Shown here: piece after piece, positions 21,416-30,622 of the stretch
Layout of the letters: each line of letters starts with the position of its first letter
How positions within the stretch are numbered: the stretch's first letter is position 1
NCBI RefSeq assembly: GCF_003987255.1
Contig: NZ_PIQC01000003.1
Coordinates: 1-64,000, forward strand
DNA from: Idiomarina ramblicola
GTDB lineage: Bacteria > Pseudomonadota > Gammaproteobacteria > Enterobacterales > Alteromonadaceae
Reading direction: 5' to 3'
DNA length: 64,000 bases
Translations under genes and position numbers: made by a program
The notes under the pieces: model-generated
The model's input: only the letters and a program-made list of their open reading frames with translations
What the model was told of the DNA's origin: nothing
Database searches by the model: none

Positions 21416-22777
21416 TTAAGAACCTGTTAGGGTAAGCCCCTGCTCACGAATTTTCGCGAGTTTATAACGTAGCGTGCGTGGACTGATCCCCAGCTCATCA
21501 GCTACGGGTTGACGTTTTCCCTGGTGGCGTTGCAGTGCTTCTTTGATAATTTGGTACTCTTGATGAAAAAGCGATTCGTCAAGGTTTTCCGATTTATCAT
21601 CAGCAACACTCACTTGCTCCGGAAATACAGTAGCGGACTCAGCAACGTCATTCAGTTCCAGCATCAAGTCGTCCGGTTGAATCTCACCGCCACGATGCAG
21701 AACCAACGCCCGTTGCACCACATTTTCCAGTTCGCGTACGTTGCCGGGCCAGGCGTATGCCTGTAGTTGCTGTACTGCAGCGGTCGAGAAATTGACGGGC
21801 GTTTTAATGCCAGAACGTTGCTTATGTCGCTGTAATAAGTTCTCAGCTAAGGGAACGATATCCGCAGGTCGTTCACGTAGCGACTTCCAGTGCAACGGAA
21901 ACACGTTCAGGCGGTACATTAAATCTTCCCGCAACTGACCTTCGCGTACCGCTTGCTGCAAGTCGCGGTTAGAGGTTGCAACTAAGCGAACGTCAAGTTG
22001 TATGGTTTTACGTGAACCCAGTCGCTCTACCTGGCGCTCCTGAATAACTCGAAGTAACTTTGCCTGCAAATGCATGGCCATTTCAGTCACTTCGTCCAGC
22101 AACAGGGTACCGCCCTGCGCCAGCTCAAACTTACCGGGCGATGACTGATTCGCACCGGTAAAGGCGCCCTTTTCATACCCAAACAGCATAGACTCCAGCA
22201 TATTCTCTGGTATCGCCGCGCAATTAATGGCTATAAACGGTCCGGCAGCGCGATCAGAGTGCTGATGAATATAACGCGCCAGCACTTCTTTACCGGTACC
22301 ACTCGGTCCGGTCACCATAACGCTGGCATCACTGGCTGCAACTTTGCGAGCCATACTTAAAATGGCCTGACTCGAGTCCTCTTCTGCAACAGGCTCAATA
22401 TCATTAATCGCGCCATCGGGCAGGTAGCGCTGCACCAGCGTCTGTAACTTTTCTATTGAGAAAGGCTTGGTCAGGTAGTCGACAGCCCCTTCACGCATAG
22501 CGACAACTGCATCATCGACCTTAGCAAAGGCGGTCATCATGATAACCGGAATGTCGTACTGCTGGTTGTTCATACTGCGCAACAACTGCAAACCGTCAAT
22601 TCCCGGCATTTGAACATCACTGATAACCAACGCAACCGGCTCTTTTTTCAGAATCAATAAGGCTTCTTCACCGTTAGCTGCTTCAAGACACTGACAATCG
22701 GCCAGTTCCAGAGTATCGACAATGGCTTCACGCAACGAGACATCATCTTCCACAACCAATACTTGTCGCTCAGCCAT
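21416..22777 (-). CDS. flrC: Sigma-54-dependent flagellar response regulator FlrC/FleR
   Basis: Activator of class III (sigma-54) flagellar genes, paired with FlrB. An N-terminal receiver domain (phosphoacceptor Asp in VISDVQMPGIDG) is followed by an AAA+ domain with Walker A GPSGTGKE and the sigma-54 loop GAFTGAN, then a Fis-type helix-turn-helix (ELGISPRTLRYKLAKIRE). 453 residues. It overlaps flrB by 8 bases. Confidence 0.93.
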   Translation of the reverse strand: MAERQVLVVEDDVSLREAIVDTLELADCQCLEAANGEEALLILKKEPVALVISDVQMPGIDGLQLLRSMNNQQYDIPVIMMTAFAKVDDAVVAMREGAVDYLTKPFSIEKLQTLVQRYLPDGAINDIEPVAEEDSSQAILSMARKVAASDASVMVTGPSGTGKEVLARYIHQHSDRAAGPFIAINCAAIPENMLESMLFGYEKGAFTGANQSSPGKFELAQGGTLLLDEVTEMAMHLQAKLLRVIQERQVERLGSRKTIQLDVRLVATSNRDLQQAVREGQLREDLMYRLNVFPLHWKSLRERPADIVPLAENLLQRHKQRSGIKTPVNFSTAAVQQLQAYAWPGNVRELENVVQRALVLHRGGEIQPDDLMLELNDVAESATVFPEQVSVADDKSENLDESLFHQEYQIIKEALQRHQGKRQPVADELGISPRTLRYKLAKIREQGLTLTGS

Positions 22778-23777
22778 AACGCACCTCTCTCAACAGGCTT
22801 TCTGACCATTCATGTACTGGCAGTGACAGCGTAAATCGACTGCCTTTACCCAACTGACTCTCCCAGTCAATATGCCCGTTGTGCGCTTTAATTACCGTTT
22901 GAACAACGGCCAGACCCAGCCCCGTACCATTAGATTTCTCGGTGAAAAACGGCGTAAAGACATTGTCTTGCTTTTCGGGTGGGATACCCGCTCCCGCATC
23001 AATAACCGATACCCGCCAGCTAACGTCATCAATATCGGTTTTTACTAACACCTCTTGCCCTGGCTGACTGGCATCAACCGCGTTATTGAGCAGGTTCTGT
23101 ATTGCACCAACCAACGCTGTTTGATTCGCCCGTAGCACCACACCAACACTCTCATCGATACAGTTAATTTTCACCTGGTGTTGCTCAGCGTAACTTTCAG
23201 TATTCATCATGACTTGCTGAATCAACGTGTTGGTATTGAGTTCCTCCAGCATCGGTTGCTCACCACTTTTGGCAAACAACAGCATGTCATTAACCTGCTG
23301 TTCCAGCGAGTGCAGCCGGGATAACAGCTTCCCGGAGAAACGCTGTTGTTTCACTGTAGAAATAGTGCCCTGCTTCAAGTTTTGAGCATAGAGAATCGCA
23401 GCCGATAAAGGCGTCCGAATTTGATGCGCCAAAGAGGCCACCATTTTTCCCATAGAAGACAAGCGTTGCAAATGGCTAATACGATTTTGTAATCGGCGCG
23501 TTTCAGTTAAGTCCGTTAAGACAATCAACTGCCCCGGCTTTTCATTCACTACCGAGGTGTCTAACCGCACCCGGCGTCCATTACGAAGAGACACCTCATG
23601 CCAGTCATCGGCTTTGGGAGCAAACAGTTCACTCACCAGTTCGCGCCAAAGATAGCTTTTCAACGGGTGTTCTAAAAGGCTCGTTGCATTGTCATTGCAA
23701 TAATCCACAACCCCATGACTGTCCAGCAAAATAACGGCATTAGGCATGGCATCAATAATTTGATGATAAGTGGCCAT
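22770..23777 (-). CDS. flrB: Flagellar sensor histidine kinase FlrB/FleS
   Basis: Cytosolic histidine kinase that phosphorylates FlrC. No membrane segment. The N-terminal PAS-like segment (IDAMPNAVILLDSHGVVDYCN) is followed by the H-box SLAHQIRTPLSAAI and the ATPase domain with N-box LNNAVDAS, DAGAGIP and GTGLGLAVV. 335 residues. A sigma-54-type promoter lies directly upstream. Confidence 0.92.
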   Translation of the reverse strand: MATYHQIIDAMPNAVILLDSHGVVDYCNDNATSLLEHPLKSYLWRELVSELFAPKADDWHEVSLRNGRRVRLDTSVVNEKPGQLIVLTDLTETRRLQNRISHLQRLSSMGKMVASLAHQIRTPLSAAILYAQNLKQGTISTVKQQRFSGKLLSRLHSLEQQVNDMLLFAKSGEQPMLEELNTNTLIQQVMMNTESYAEQHQVKINCIDESVGVVLRANQTALVGAIQNLLNNAVDASQPGQEVLVKTDIDDVSWRVSVIDAGAGIPPEKQDNVFTPFFTEKSNGTGLGLAVVQTVIKAHNGHIDWESQLGKGSRFTLSLPVHEWSESLLREVRYG

Positions 23778-23813
23778 ACTGACATCTCCAATTAACGACT
23801 ATGACCGTGTTAA

Positions 23814-23829
23814 TGCAAAATGAATGCCA
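23814..23829 (-). promoter_or_regulatory. Sigma-54 promoter of flrBC
   Basis: Minus-strand TGGCATTCATTTTGCA matches the sigma-54 consensus with correct GG-GC spacing. It is about 37 bases upstream of the flrB start. This fits FlrA-dependent control of flrBC as known in Vibrio. Confidence 0.75.
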
Positions 23830-23897
23830 GTATATTTTCTTTATTTATCAGTTGATTACGAGGATATTATGATTGTCAAAAGACTGACGCTGTGACT

Positions 23898-25325
23898 TCA
23901 GTCTTTCTGAATTCCGTACTTTTTCATCTTTTCAACGAGCGTCGTGCGGCGCATACTCAATAACTCTGCGGCCTTAGCTACAACCCAGTCCGACTTTTCC
24001 AAAGCCTGAGCTATCATACCGGTTTCAATTTCGGTCAGCATGTCTTTCAAGTTAACACCGTCATCGGGTAATTCAGAATCCCCCGCAGGAGCAACTTCGT
24101 CCTCATCGGCTTCGTTAAAAATAGCACTCAGCGCTTCACGTTCCAGCATTTCCTCCGGGTAATCCGGTGTTGGGGCATTATGTTCAACGTGCTGATATTT
24201 GGGCGGCAAATCGGGTACATCGACCAGGCTGTCGGGGTGCATAATGGTCAAGCGCTCAATTAGGTTAGTCAGTTCGCGCACGTTGCCGGGCCAGCGATGA
24301 TACGACAAAGACTCTAACGCCCGCTCAGTAAAACGCACGCCAACACCACGTTCCTTCTTAAAGCGCTGGGTCAGCTCCTGCAATAACAGAGGTACATCTT
24401 CCTGACGCTCCCGCAAGGCCGGCACTTCAATCGGAAAAACATTCAAACGGTAATACAAATCCTCACGAAATTTACCGTCAATGATCATCTGCTCCAGCTC
24501 ACGGTGTGTTGCAGCAACCACGCGCACGTCGGCAATAATACTTTTATTGCCCCCAACGCGCTCGAAAGTTCTTTCCTGCAAAACGCGTAACAGTTTTACC
24601 TGCATTGGCATTGGCATATCGCCAATTTCGTCAAGAAAAAGAGTGCCGCCCTGAGCCAGTTCGAAGCGACCTTTGCGCGCACCAATAGCGCCAGTGAACG
24701 CACCTTTTTCGTGCCCAAAGAGTTCACTTTCCAGCAGGTCACCCGGTATCGCACCACAGTTAACTGGAACAAACGGCCCTTTGCTGCGTTCAGACAAGTC
24801 GTGAATACCTCGGGCAACCACTTCTTTACCCGTGCCCGACTCACCCAGAACCAACACATTCGCATCGGTTACCGCCACTTGTTCTATTAGCTGCCGCACA
24901 TGTTTCATTGTGCGCCCGTTACCAACCAAAGTCTGTTCGAGTTTGCCACTACCCGGATGTCGTTTTCGCGCCGGCTTCACCGGCATTTGCTGATGATAGG
25001 CCTGACAGTAATGCAGCATGTTAGACAAGCTGGAATAGTCAAATGATTCTTCCAGTGGGCCAATAACATTGGCTTGCTGCAACGCAGAATTCTGACCATC
25101 ACTAGCGCAAATAAAGGGGAGCTGAGGTGAGTTACCGGCTAACTCATGTAAGTTACCCACGCCGTTGCCTGCAATAACACAAAGTGCATCTGCAGCAGAG
25201 AGTTTAAGAGTGTCTGAAGGAGATATGACTTCAACGGTTTCACCAATAAAGGTTAATACCGTTTCAAAATGCTGACGACGCTCTGGCTGCTGTTCAACCA
25301 GGTAGACTATTCTTGTTTTTGTCAT
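23898..25325 (-). CDS. flrA: Flagellar master regulator FlrA/FleQ
   Basis: Sigma-54 activator at the top of the polar flagellar hierarchy. The N-terminal FleQ-type degenerate receiver lacks a standard phosphoacceptor. It is followed by an AAA+ domain (Walker [15 protein letters not shown] loop) and a C-terminal Fis-type DNA-binding helix ([20 protein letters not shown]). 475 residues. Only 21 bases separate it from the upstream DUF1285 gene, so it may be co-transcribed with that gene and the LuxR-type regulator. Confidence 0.92.
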   Translation of the reverse strand: MTKTRIVYLVEQQPERRQHFETVLTFIGETVEVISPSDTLKLSAADALCVIAGNGVGNLHELAGNSPQLPFICASDGQNSALQQANVIGPLEESFDYSSLSNMLHYCQAYHQQMPVKPARKRHPGSGKLEQTLVGNGRTMKHVRQLIEQVAVTDANVLVLGESGTGKEVVARGIHDLSERSKGPFVPVNCGAIPGDLLESELFGHEKGAFTGAIGARKGRFELAQGGTLFLDEIGDMPMPMQVKLLRVLQERTFERVGGNKSIIADVRVVAATHRELEQMIIDGKFREDLYYRLNVFPIEVPALRERQEDVPLLLQELTQRFKKERGVGVRFTERALESLSYHRWPGNVRELTNLIERLTIMHPDSLVDVPDLPPKYQHVEHNAPTPDYPEEMLEREALSAIFNEADEDEVAPAGDSELPDDGVNLKDMLTEIETGMIAQALEKSDWVVAKAAELLSMRRTTLVEKMKKYGIQKD

Positions 25326-25346
25326 AGACGAGTTTACCGCAACGTC

Positions 25347-25874
25347 CTATTCCACATTTCCTAACACAAACGTTTCACCGGCGCTGGAGAGATACCATTG
25401 CTCCTGCCCATCAACCGTACGGGACTGCGCATGTGAAACCCACTGATAGAATACATTGCGATGTACTCTTGCTGTCAATCCTCTTTGCATCACAATATAA
25501 GGCACACCCTCTTTCATTGTGAGTGGATGTTCAGAACTGAGCACCAGAGTATCACCGATGTTGGTGGTTAACAGCAATAATTGCTGACCATCTTGTTTTA
25601 ACTGCTGCCAGTCAACAATCACAAAGGGCGTATCTTCAACTGTAATTTTAACTTTCTCAGCGGGTGTAACTAAAAAGTACTCACCCTCTTCCACTACCAA
25701 TACCGACGCAAATAATTTAACCAGCGCCTGCCGCTTTATCTGACTGCCTTGATAAAACCAGTCACCATTAGCGGCAATGTGAATAGGGATTTCACCGCAG
25801 TAAGGCGGATCCCACAATTCGGTCGGCGCATGTTGATGTTTTTCCAGCTCAGAAACTAAACGGTTCAGTGACAT
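25347..25874 (-). CDS. DUF1285 family protein
   Basis: 175-residue soluble protein of a conserved proteobacterial family of unknown function. The N-terminal block (PPYCGEIPIHIAANGDWFYQGSQIKRQALVKLF) and the middle (YFLVTPAEKVKITVEDTPFVIVD) are characteristic. It lies 10 bases after the response regulator and 21 bases before flrA. The location suggests a link with flagellar or surface regulation, but nothing in the sequence shows a biochemical role. Confidence 0.8.
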   Translation of the reverse strand: MSLNRLVSELEKHQHAPTELWDPPYCGEIPIHIAANGDWFYQGSQIKRQALVKLFASVLVVEEGEYFLVTPAEKVKITVEDTPFVIVDWQQLKQDGQQLLLLTTNIGDTLVLSSEHPLTMKEGVPYIVMQRGLTARVHRNVFYQWVSHAQSRTVDGQEQWYLSSAGETFVLGNVE

Positions 25875-25884
25875 AAATCGAGAC

Positions 25885-26508
25885 TTAATCGACCAGCTTT
25901 TTCTGCCTTAATAAATACCATAACGTTGCTTCTGTACGGTTTGAGACCTTGATGGCTTTAAATATTGCCGATAAGTGCACGCGAATCGTGCCTTCGGTAA
26001 TACCCAAAATATTGGCGATTTCTTTATTCGATAAGCCCTGTGCTAATAACTGCATAATTTCCAGTTGGCGTGGCGACAGGAAACTTTCCGCACCGCTTGA
26101 CTTATCACGGGGTTCATTTAAATGCGGATCATCAGGAATATAGCGATCACCATTCAATAAAGCCCGAATAGCCATTTTCGCCTGTTCAGCCGAGCTGTCT
26201 TTCGGCAGATAACTCCGTACACCCGCAGCCAGCACCTGACGCACTTCAGAAATTGCTCTTGGGCGGGTAAACAGCACAATGTGCGTGCGCGGGGCAACCT
26301 TTTTCAAACGTTGCAATGCCGGTCTAATTTCAGCGTCAGGTAAATCCATTTCCAGAAAAATCAAATCATAATCATCGGCCGATAAATAACTTTCCGCAAT
26401 TTCAAACGACTCAGCTTCGTAAATTGACGGCTGATTTGCATAGTTAGTAAGAATTTGTATAAGACCGGCGCGCATAAAAAACTGCGGGTCAATAATTAGA
26501 ACTTTCAT
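25885..26508 (-). CDS. LuxR/NarL-family response regulator
   Basis: Two-domain regulator with an N-terminal receiver and a C-terminal LuxR helix-turn-helix (SPRQLEIMQLLAQGLSNKEIANILGITEGTIRVHLSAIFK). The phosphoacceptor region is FLEMDLPDA and the conserved lysine is in YLPKDSS. The usual acidic pair after beta-1 is reduced to one aspartate (LIIDPQFF). The frame opens at a TTG at 26520, but the ATG at 26508 (MKVLIIDPQ) fits the fold better. No kinase is next to it. Confidence 0.88.
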   Translation of the reverse strand: MKVLIIDPQFFMRAGLIQILTNYANQPSIYEAESFEIAESYLSADDYDLIFLEMDLPDAEIRPALQRLKKVAPRTHIVLFTRPRAISEVRQVLAAGVRSYLPKDSSAEQAKMAIRALLNGDRYIPDDPHLNEPRDKSSGAESFLSPRQLEIMQLLAQGLSNKEIANILGITEGTIRVHLSAIFKAIKVSNRTEATLWYLLRQKKLVD

Positions 26509-26703
26509 CCTGAGATCCAAAATAATGCTTATTCAATTAACTTTTAGCATACCTAAAATATAACAGACAGCAAGTTTTTTACGGGAGCTTAACGGGCGAA
26601 AGAAGCTCATGTTAAGTTAGTTAACAAAAACTTCCGGTAACGCCTAGGCGCTTGTATAGAAAAAACGCTATAGTGTTGCCTACGTTTTTATTCACGGAGT
26701 TTT

Positions 26704-28362
26704 ATGACTATGCGACGCATTACCTGCCTGGTTATCAGCCTGGGCTTATCAGCTTCGGCCATTGCCGATACCTTATATACTAATATGAATGGCTATACCC
26801 TGACCAGTCCGGCCGGAGAGCAGGCAGTATTGCAGGAGTTCTCAAGTATGCTGGTCGAGAATGGAAGAATTCAGGCCATTGGCAAAGAGGCGCTCGCTCA
26901 GCGTTTCGCTGAAACTGATAACATCGTTGATATGCAAGGTAAAACCGTGTTTCCTGGTTTAACGGATGCGCATGGCCATATTCAGAGTCTGGGTAACAGC
27001 TTACTGCAGGTTGACCTGCGTGACACCGAGTCCGTTTCTGCCGCAGTACAAAAGGTAAGAACTTACGCAGATGAACAGCCACAAATGAAATGGATAACGG
27101 GTCGCGGCTGGAACCAGGAGCAATGGCAGCAAAACAGCTTTCCAAGTGCCGCGCATCTTGATGAAGTGGTCAACGATCGCCCTGTCTGGCTAATGCGCAT
27201 CGACGCACACGCGGGCTGGGCCAACAGCGAAGCCTTACGCCTGGCTGGTATTGATAAAGACACCGTTGCTCCTGAGGGTGGTGAGATTATCCGTGACGAA
27301 CAGGGTAACCCGACCGGTGTTCTTGTTGACAATGCGATGCAGTTGGTCGAAGACATTATTCCCGAGCCATCGCTTGAGCAACAGCGTTCTGCTTACGAAC
27401 TCGCTTTCCAGCATCTCATTAAGTTAGGTATTACCAGTGTTCACGATGCCGGTATTAACTCTAATGAAATTTCGGTTTATAAAGGGCTACACCATCAAGG
27501 GCGTATGCCACTTCGAGTTTATGGGATGATTGCTGCGACAGAGCCCAAATTAGCTCAACTACTGGCAGAAGGCCCCTACGAAAGTCACGATCAAAAACTA
27601 ACCATCCGCAGCGTTAAAATATACGCCGACGGAGCCTTAGGCAGCCGTGGTGCCGCTTTAATCGAACCCTATAGTGACGACCACGATAATCATGGTCTGA
27701 TGGTGACTTCCGAAGAAAAAATTCGCGACCTTTATGAACTGATTATTCCACACGGTTTTCAGATCAACACGCACGCCATCGGCGATCGCGCCAACCGTGT
27801 CGTACTGGACAATATGGCAGAAATCTATGAGGAACTCGGTGGCCGTAATTTACGTAACCGCATAGAACACGCCCAAATCGTCCACCCGGATGACTTAGAA
27901 CGCTTTAGCGAGCTGAACCTTATTGCTTCAATGCAACCAACGCACGCAACCAGCGACAAAAACATGGCTGAAGATCGTCTTGGCTCTGAGCGCATGGCCG
28001 GTGCTTATGCCTGGCAGACGCTGCTGGATCAGGGCACCGTTATTGCTGCAGGCTCCGACTTCCCAGTTGAGCTAGCCAACCCTTTCTACGGACTGCACGC
28101 CGCCGTCACTCGCCAGGACCGCAGTGACCTGCCAACGGGTGGCTGGTATGCCGAAGAGAAAATGAGCCTGGAGCAGGCATTACGTTCATTTACTATCGAT
28201 GCAGCTTACAGCGCGTGGCAAGAAAAGTCGCTGGGTTCACTCGAACCCGGTAAATGGGCTGACTTCATAGTGCTGGGACAAGATCCTTTTGCCGCCGACG
28301 CCAGCAATATCTGGCAAACCCAGGTTGAGCAAACGTACGTTGCCGGTAAAAGAGTTTACTAA
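26704..28362 (+). CDS. Exported YtcJ-like amidohydrolase
   Basis: Metal-dependent hydrolase of the amidohydrolase-3 group, substrate unknown. The signal peptide (MTMRRITCLVISLGLSASAIA) predicts periplasmic location. Metal/active-site stretches: DAHGHIQS, IYADGALGSRGA, NTHAIGDRANR, EHAQIVHPDD and AGSDFPVE. 552 residues. The start has GGAG five bases upstream. The next gene begins 15 bases after it, so they may be co-transcribed. Confidence 0.87.
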   Translation: MTMRRITCLVISLGLSASAIADTLYTNMNGYTLTSPAGEQAVLQEFSSMLVENGRIQAIGKEALAQRFAETDNIVDMQGKTVFPGLTDAHGHIQSLGNSLLQVDLRDTESVSAAVQKVRTYADEQPQMKWITGRGWNQEQWQQNSFPSAAHLDEVVNDRPVWLMRIDAHAGWANSEALRLAGIDKDTVAPEGGEIIRDEQGNPTGVLVDNAMQLVEDIIPEPSLEQQRSAYELAFQHLIKLGITSVHDAGINSNEISVYKGLHHQGRMPLRVYGMIAATEPKLAQLLAEGPYESHDQKLTIRSVKIYADGALGSRGAALIEPYSDDHDNHGLMVTSEEKIRDLYELIIPHGFQINTHAIGDRANRVVLDNMAEIYEELGGRNLRNRIEHAQIVHPDDLERFSELNLIASMQPTHATSDKNMAEDRLGSERMAGAYAWQTLLDQGTVIAAGSDFPVELANPFYGLHAAVTRQDRSDLPTGGWYAEEKMSLEQALRSFTIDAAYSAWQEKSLGSLEPGKWADFIVLGQDPFAADASNIWQTQVEQTYVAGKRVY

Positions 28363-28377
28363 AAGGGATACGCCAGC

Positions 28378-29925
28378 ATGAATGACGATTTTCTATTTTC
28401 CGAAGATGAACCCGAGATTGCTGAAGAAGAAATTGTAGAGCCCTATCACGTATTAATTGTTGATGATGATGAGGAAATACACACCATCACCAAAATGGCT
28501 CTGGGTGAATTTAAACTGGATGGCCGTCCGTTAAAGTTTTATTCCGTTTATTCTGGCAAAGACGCTATTGAATTTTTACAGGACAATAGCGACATTGCCA
28601 TGATGCTGTTAGATGTGGTGATGGAAACCGATCACGCCGGCTTAGACGTTGCTCGTTGGGTGCGGGAAACCCGGAAAAACCGCTTAATTCGCATTGTCCT
28701 GCGTACCGGCCAGCCGGGTCAGGCACCAGAAGAGGACGTCATAGCGCGTTATGACATTGATGACTATAAGGAAAAGACCGAGCTGACTTATCGCAAGTTA
28801 GTGACTCTGATGTACTCTTGTCTGCGCGCCTATCGAGACTTGAAGTCCATTGAGCGTAATAAGCGGGGGCTGGAGAAAGTCATTAATGCTTCTGCAGAGG
28901 TGTTTTCCGCGCGCTCAATGCATGGCCTCTGCCAGGGGATATTAGAGCAGCTGGTGGCGTTAATCACCTTATCTGACGATGCCATGTATTGTCGAATCGA
29001 CTCTCTTACCGCCAGCTCCAATACCAGTGAACCCTTTGAAATTATTGGTGGCACCGGCGAGTACGAAGACGCTGCCGGACAACCTGTCAGAAGCGAAATT
29101 GACTGGGAAATTGTGCGCCCAATGCAGCAAAACTCGCAGAATGTCGATTTCCGTATTGTTGACGGTAACTACTACGGTCTTTATAAAACCAGCAGTTCCC
29201 GCCAGTACTTGCTCTTTATTCGTGGTGTTCGTGATTTATCTGAGCTGGATCAAAATCTACTGGGTCTTTTTGTGAATAATAGCTCCATTGCTATCGATAA
29301 TCTGCAGGCCACCGAAAACGAGCGCGAAGCACAGCGCGAACTGCTTTATAGTGTTGGCGAAGCGATTGAAAAACATTCCATTGATGAAATTAGTCATCAT
29401 GTTAAACGCTCAGCCGAGATGGCCGGACAACTGGCTATTTTTTCTGGTGCAACACACGAGCAGGCCGAAGCATTAAAGCAAGCCGCGTCGGTCTATGACA
29501 TTGGCAAAGTATCGGTACAAATGGAGCTTGCTCAAAGCGCCGATGTCTTAAGTATTCACGACTATGAAGAAATTATGCGAAAGGTGATTCAGGGGCATGA
29601 TTATTTGCGTCAGACCGACACGGCGGTCGCCAAGATCGCAGCCGCCATTGCGCAGGATATTCACGAGCGCTGGAATGGCTTAGGTTTCCCAAGCCAAAAG
29701 GCCGGCAAAGACATTGACTTTAATGCCCGTATAATGACCATTACCAGTCACTTTGATGCGCTACGCACACAGCGCAATTACCGTGACGCAAAAGAGACCG
29801 AAGACGCCGCTGATTATCTGCTGCAGCACAGCGGCAGTTTCTTCGATCCTGAACTGGTCGGGCTTATGCTGGACAATTTGGATGCGATGGAAAAAATACG
29901 ACAGCGTTATCTGGATAAAAAATAA
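28378..29925 (+). CDS. Response regulator with DUF3369 and degenerate HD-GYP domain
   Basis: 515-residue cytosolic protein. The receiver domain has acidic residues at 29-31 and phosphoacceptor Asp79 (MMLLDVVMET). A DUF3369 (GAF-like) domain follows, then a C-terminal HD-GYP fold. The metal-binding HD pair is replaced by Tyr373-Asp374 (YDIGK), while HERWNG is kept and GYP reads GFP. Phosphodiesterase activity on cyclic-di-GMP is therefore doubtful, and it may act as a binding or signalling protein. Confidence 0.85.
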   Translation: MNDDFLFSEDEPEIAEEEIVEPYHVLIVDDDEEIHTITKMALGEFKLDGRPLKFYSVYSGKDAIEFLQDNSDIAMMLLDVVMETDHAGLDVARWVRETRKNRLIRIVLRTGQPGQAPEEDVIARYDIDDYKEKTELTYRKLVTLMYSCLRAYRDLKSIERNKRGLEKVINASAEVFSARSMHGLCQGILEQLVALITLSDDAMYCRIDSLTASSNTSEPFEIIGGTGEYEDAAGQPVRSEIDWEIVRPMQQNSQNVDFRIVDGNYYGLYKTSSSRQYLLFIRGVRDLSELDQNLLGLFVNNSSIAIDNLQATENEREAQRELLYSVGEAIEKHSIDEISHHVKRSAEMAGQLAIFSGATHEQAEALKQAASVYDIGKVSVQMELAQSADVLSIHDYEEIMRKVIQGHDYLRQTDTAVAKIAAAIAQDIHERWNGLGFPSQKAGKDIDFNARIMTITSHFDALRTQRNYRDAKETEDAADYLLQHSGSFFDPELVGLMLDNLDAMEKIRQRYLDKK

Positions 29926-29983
29926 TATAATAAGCGACTGGAAACTGAAAACGGGGCCTTCCCCAAATCCATAAGGAGCGGTC

Positions 29984-30622
29984 ATGGATTTACAAGCAAT
30001 GCGCAGAGAGTACGGGTTAGGCAGTTTGCACCGTGAGCAACTGGACTCAGACCCGGTCAAACAATTTGAACTCTGGATGCAACAAGCAATAGACAGCGGC
30101 TTATTGAGCGATCCGACCGCGATGACGGTAGCAACGGTCAATGATGAACGTATCCCAAGCCAGCGTATTGTTTTATTAAAAGGCTATGACCATAAAGGCT
30201 TCCGTTTTTACACCAATAAAAACAGTCAAAAAGGTCAGGATATAAGCACTAACTCGCAGGTGAACCTTCATTTTGCCTGGCTTCCGCTGGAACGACAAAT
30301 TAGCATTACCGGCAGCGCTATCCCACTGGACAGTGAAGATAACGATCGCTACTTCCACTCTCGTCCCAAAGAAAGTCAGGTAGCCGCCCTTGCTTCGCAG
30401 CAAAGCCGACCGATAGAAAGCCGCGATATATTGGAAAGCCACTATCAGTCGCTACTGCGCGAATATGAGAATACCCAAGTGCCACGCCCCGAGCACTGGG
30501 GTGGTTATTGCGTCGAACCACAGCAATTTGAGTTCTGGCAAGGCGGTCAGCATCGTTTGCATGACCGCTACCTGTACAGCAAAGATGGCGCTAACTGGCG
30601 TATTACTCGCTTACAGCCTTAG
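29984..30622 (+). CDS. pdxH: Pyridoxamine 5'-phosphate oxidase
   Basis: FMN enzyme that makes pyridoxal 5'-phosphate from pyridoxamine or pyridoxine phosphate. 212 residues with typical blocks: REYGLGSLHREQLDSDPVKQF, ERIPSQRIVLLKGYDHKGFRFYTN, and the C-terminal LHDRYLYSKDGANWRITRLQP. The start has AAGGAG. The last 20 bases overlap the end of the convergent Ldh-family gene. Confidence 0.96.
   Translation: MDLQAMRREYGLGSLHREQLDSDPVKQFELWMQQAIDSGLLSDPTAMTVATVNDERIPSQRIVLLKGYDHKGFRFYTNKNSQKGQDISTNSQVNLHFAWLPLERQISITGSAIPLDSEDNDRYFHSRPKESQVAALASQQSRPIESRDILESHYQSLLREYENTQVPRPEHWGGYCVEPQQFEFWQGGQHRLHDRYLYSKDGANWRITRLQP

Noticed and set aside
26641..26674. Promoter of the amidohydrolase gene from TTGTAT and TATAGT
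   Set aside because: The two hexamers are only 11 bases apart, so they do not form one sigma-70 promoter; the TATAGT may be a -10 element without a recognisable -35.
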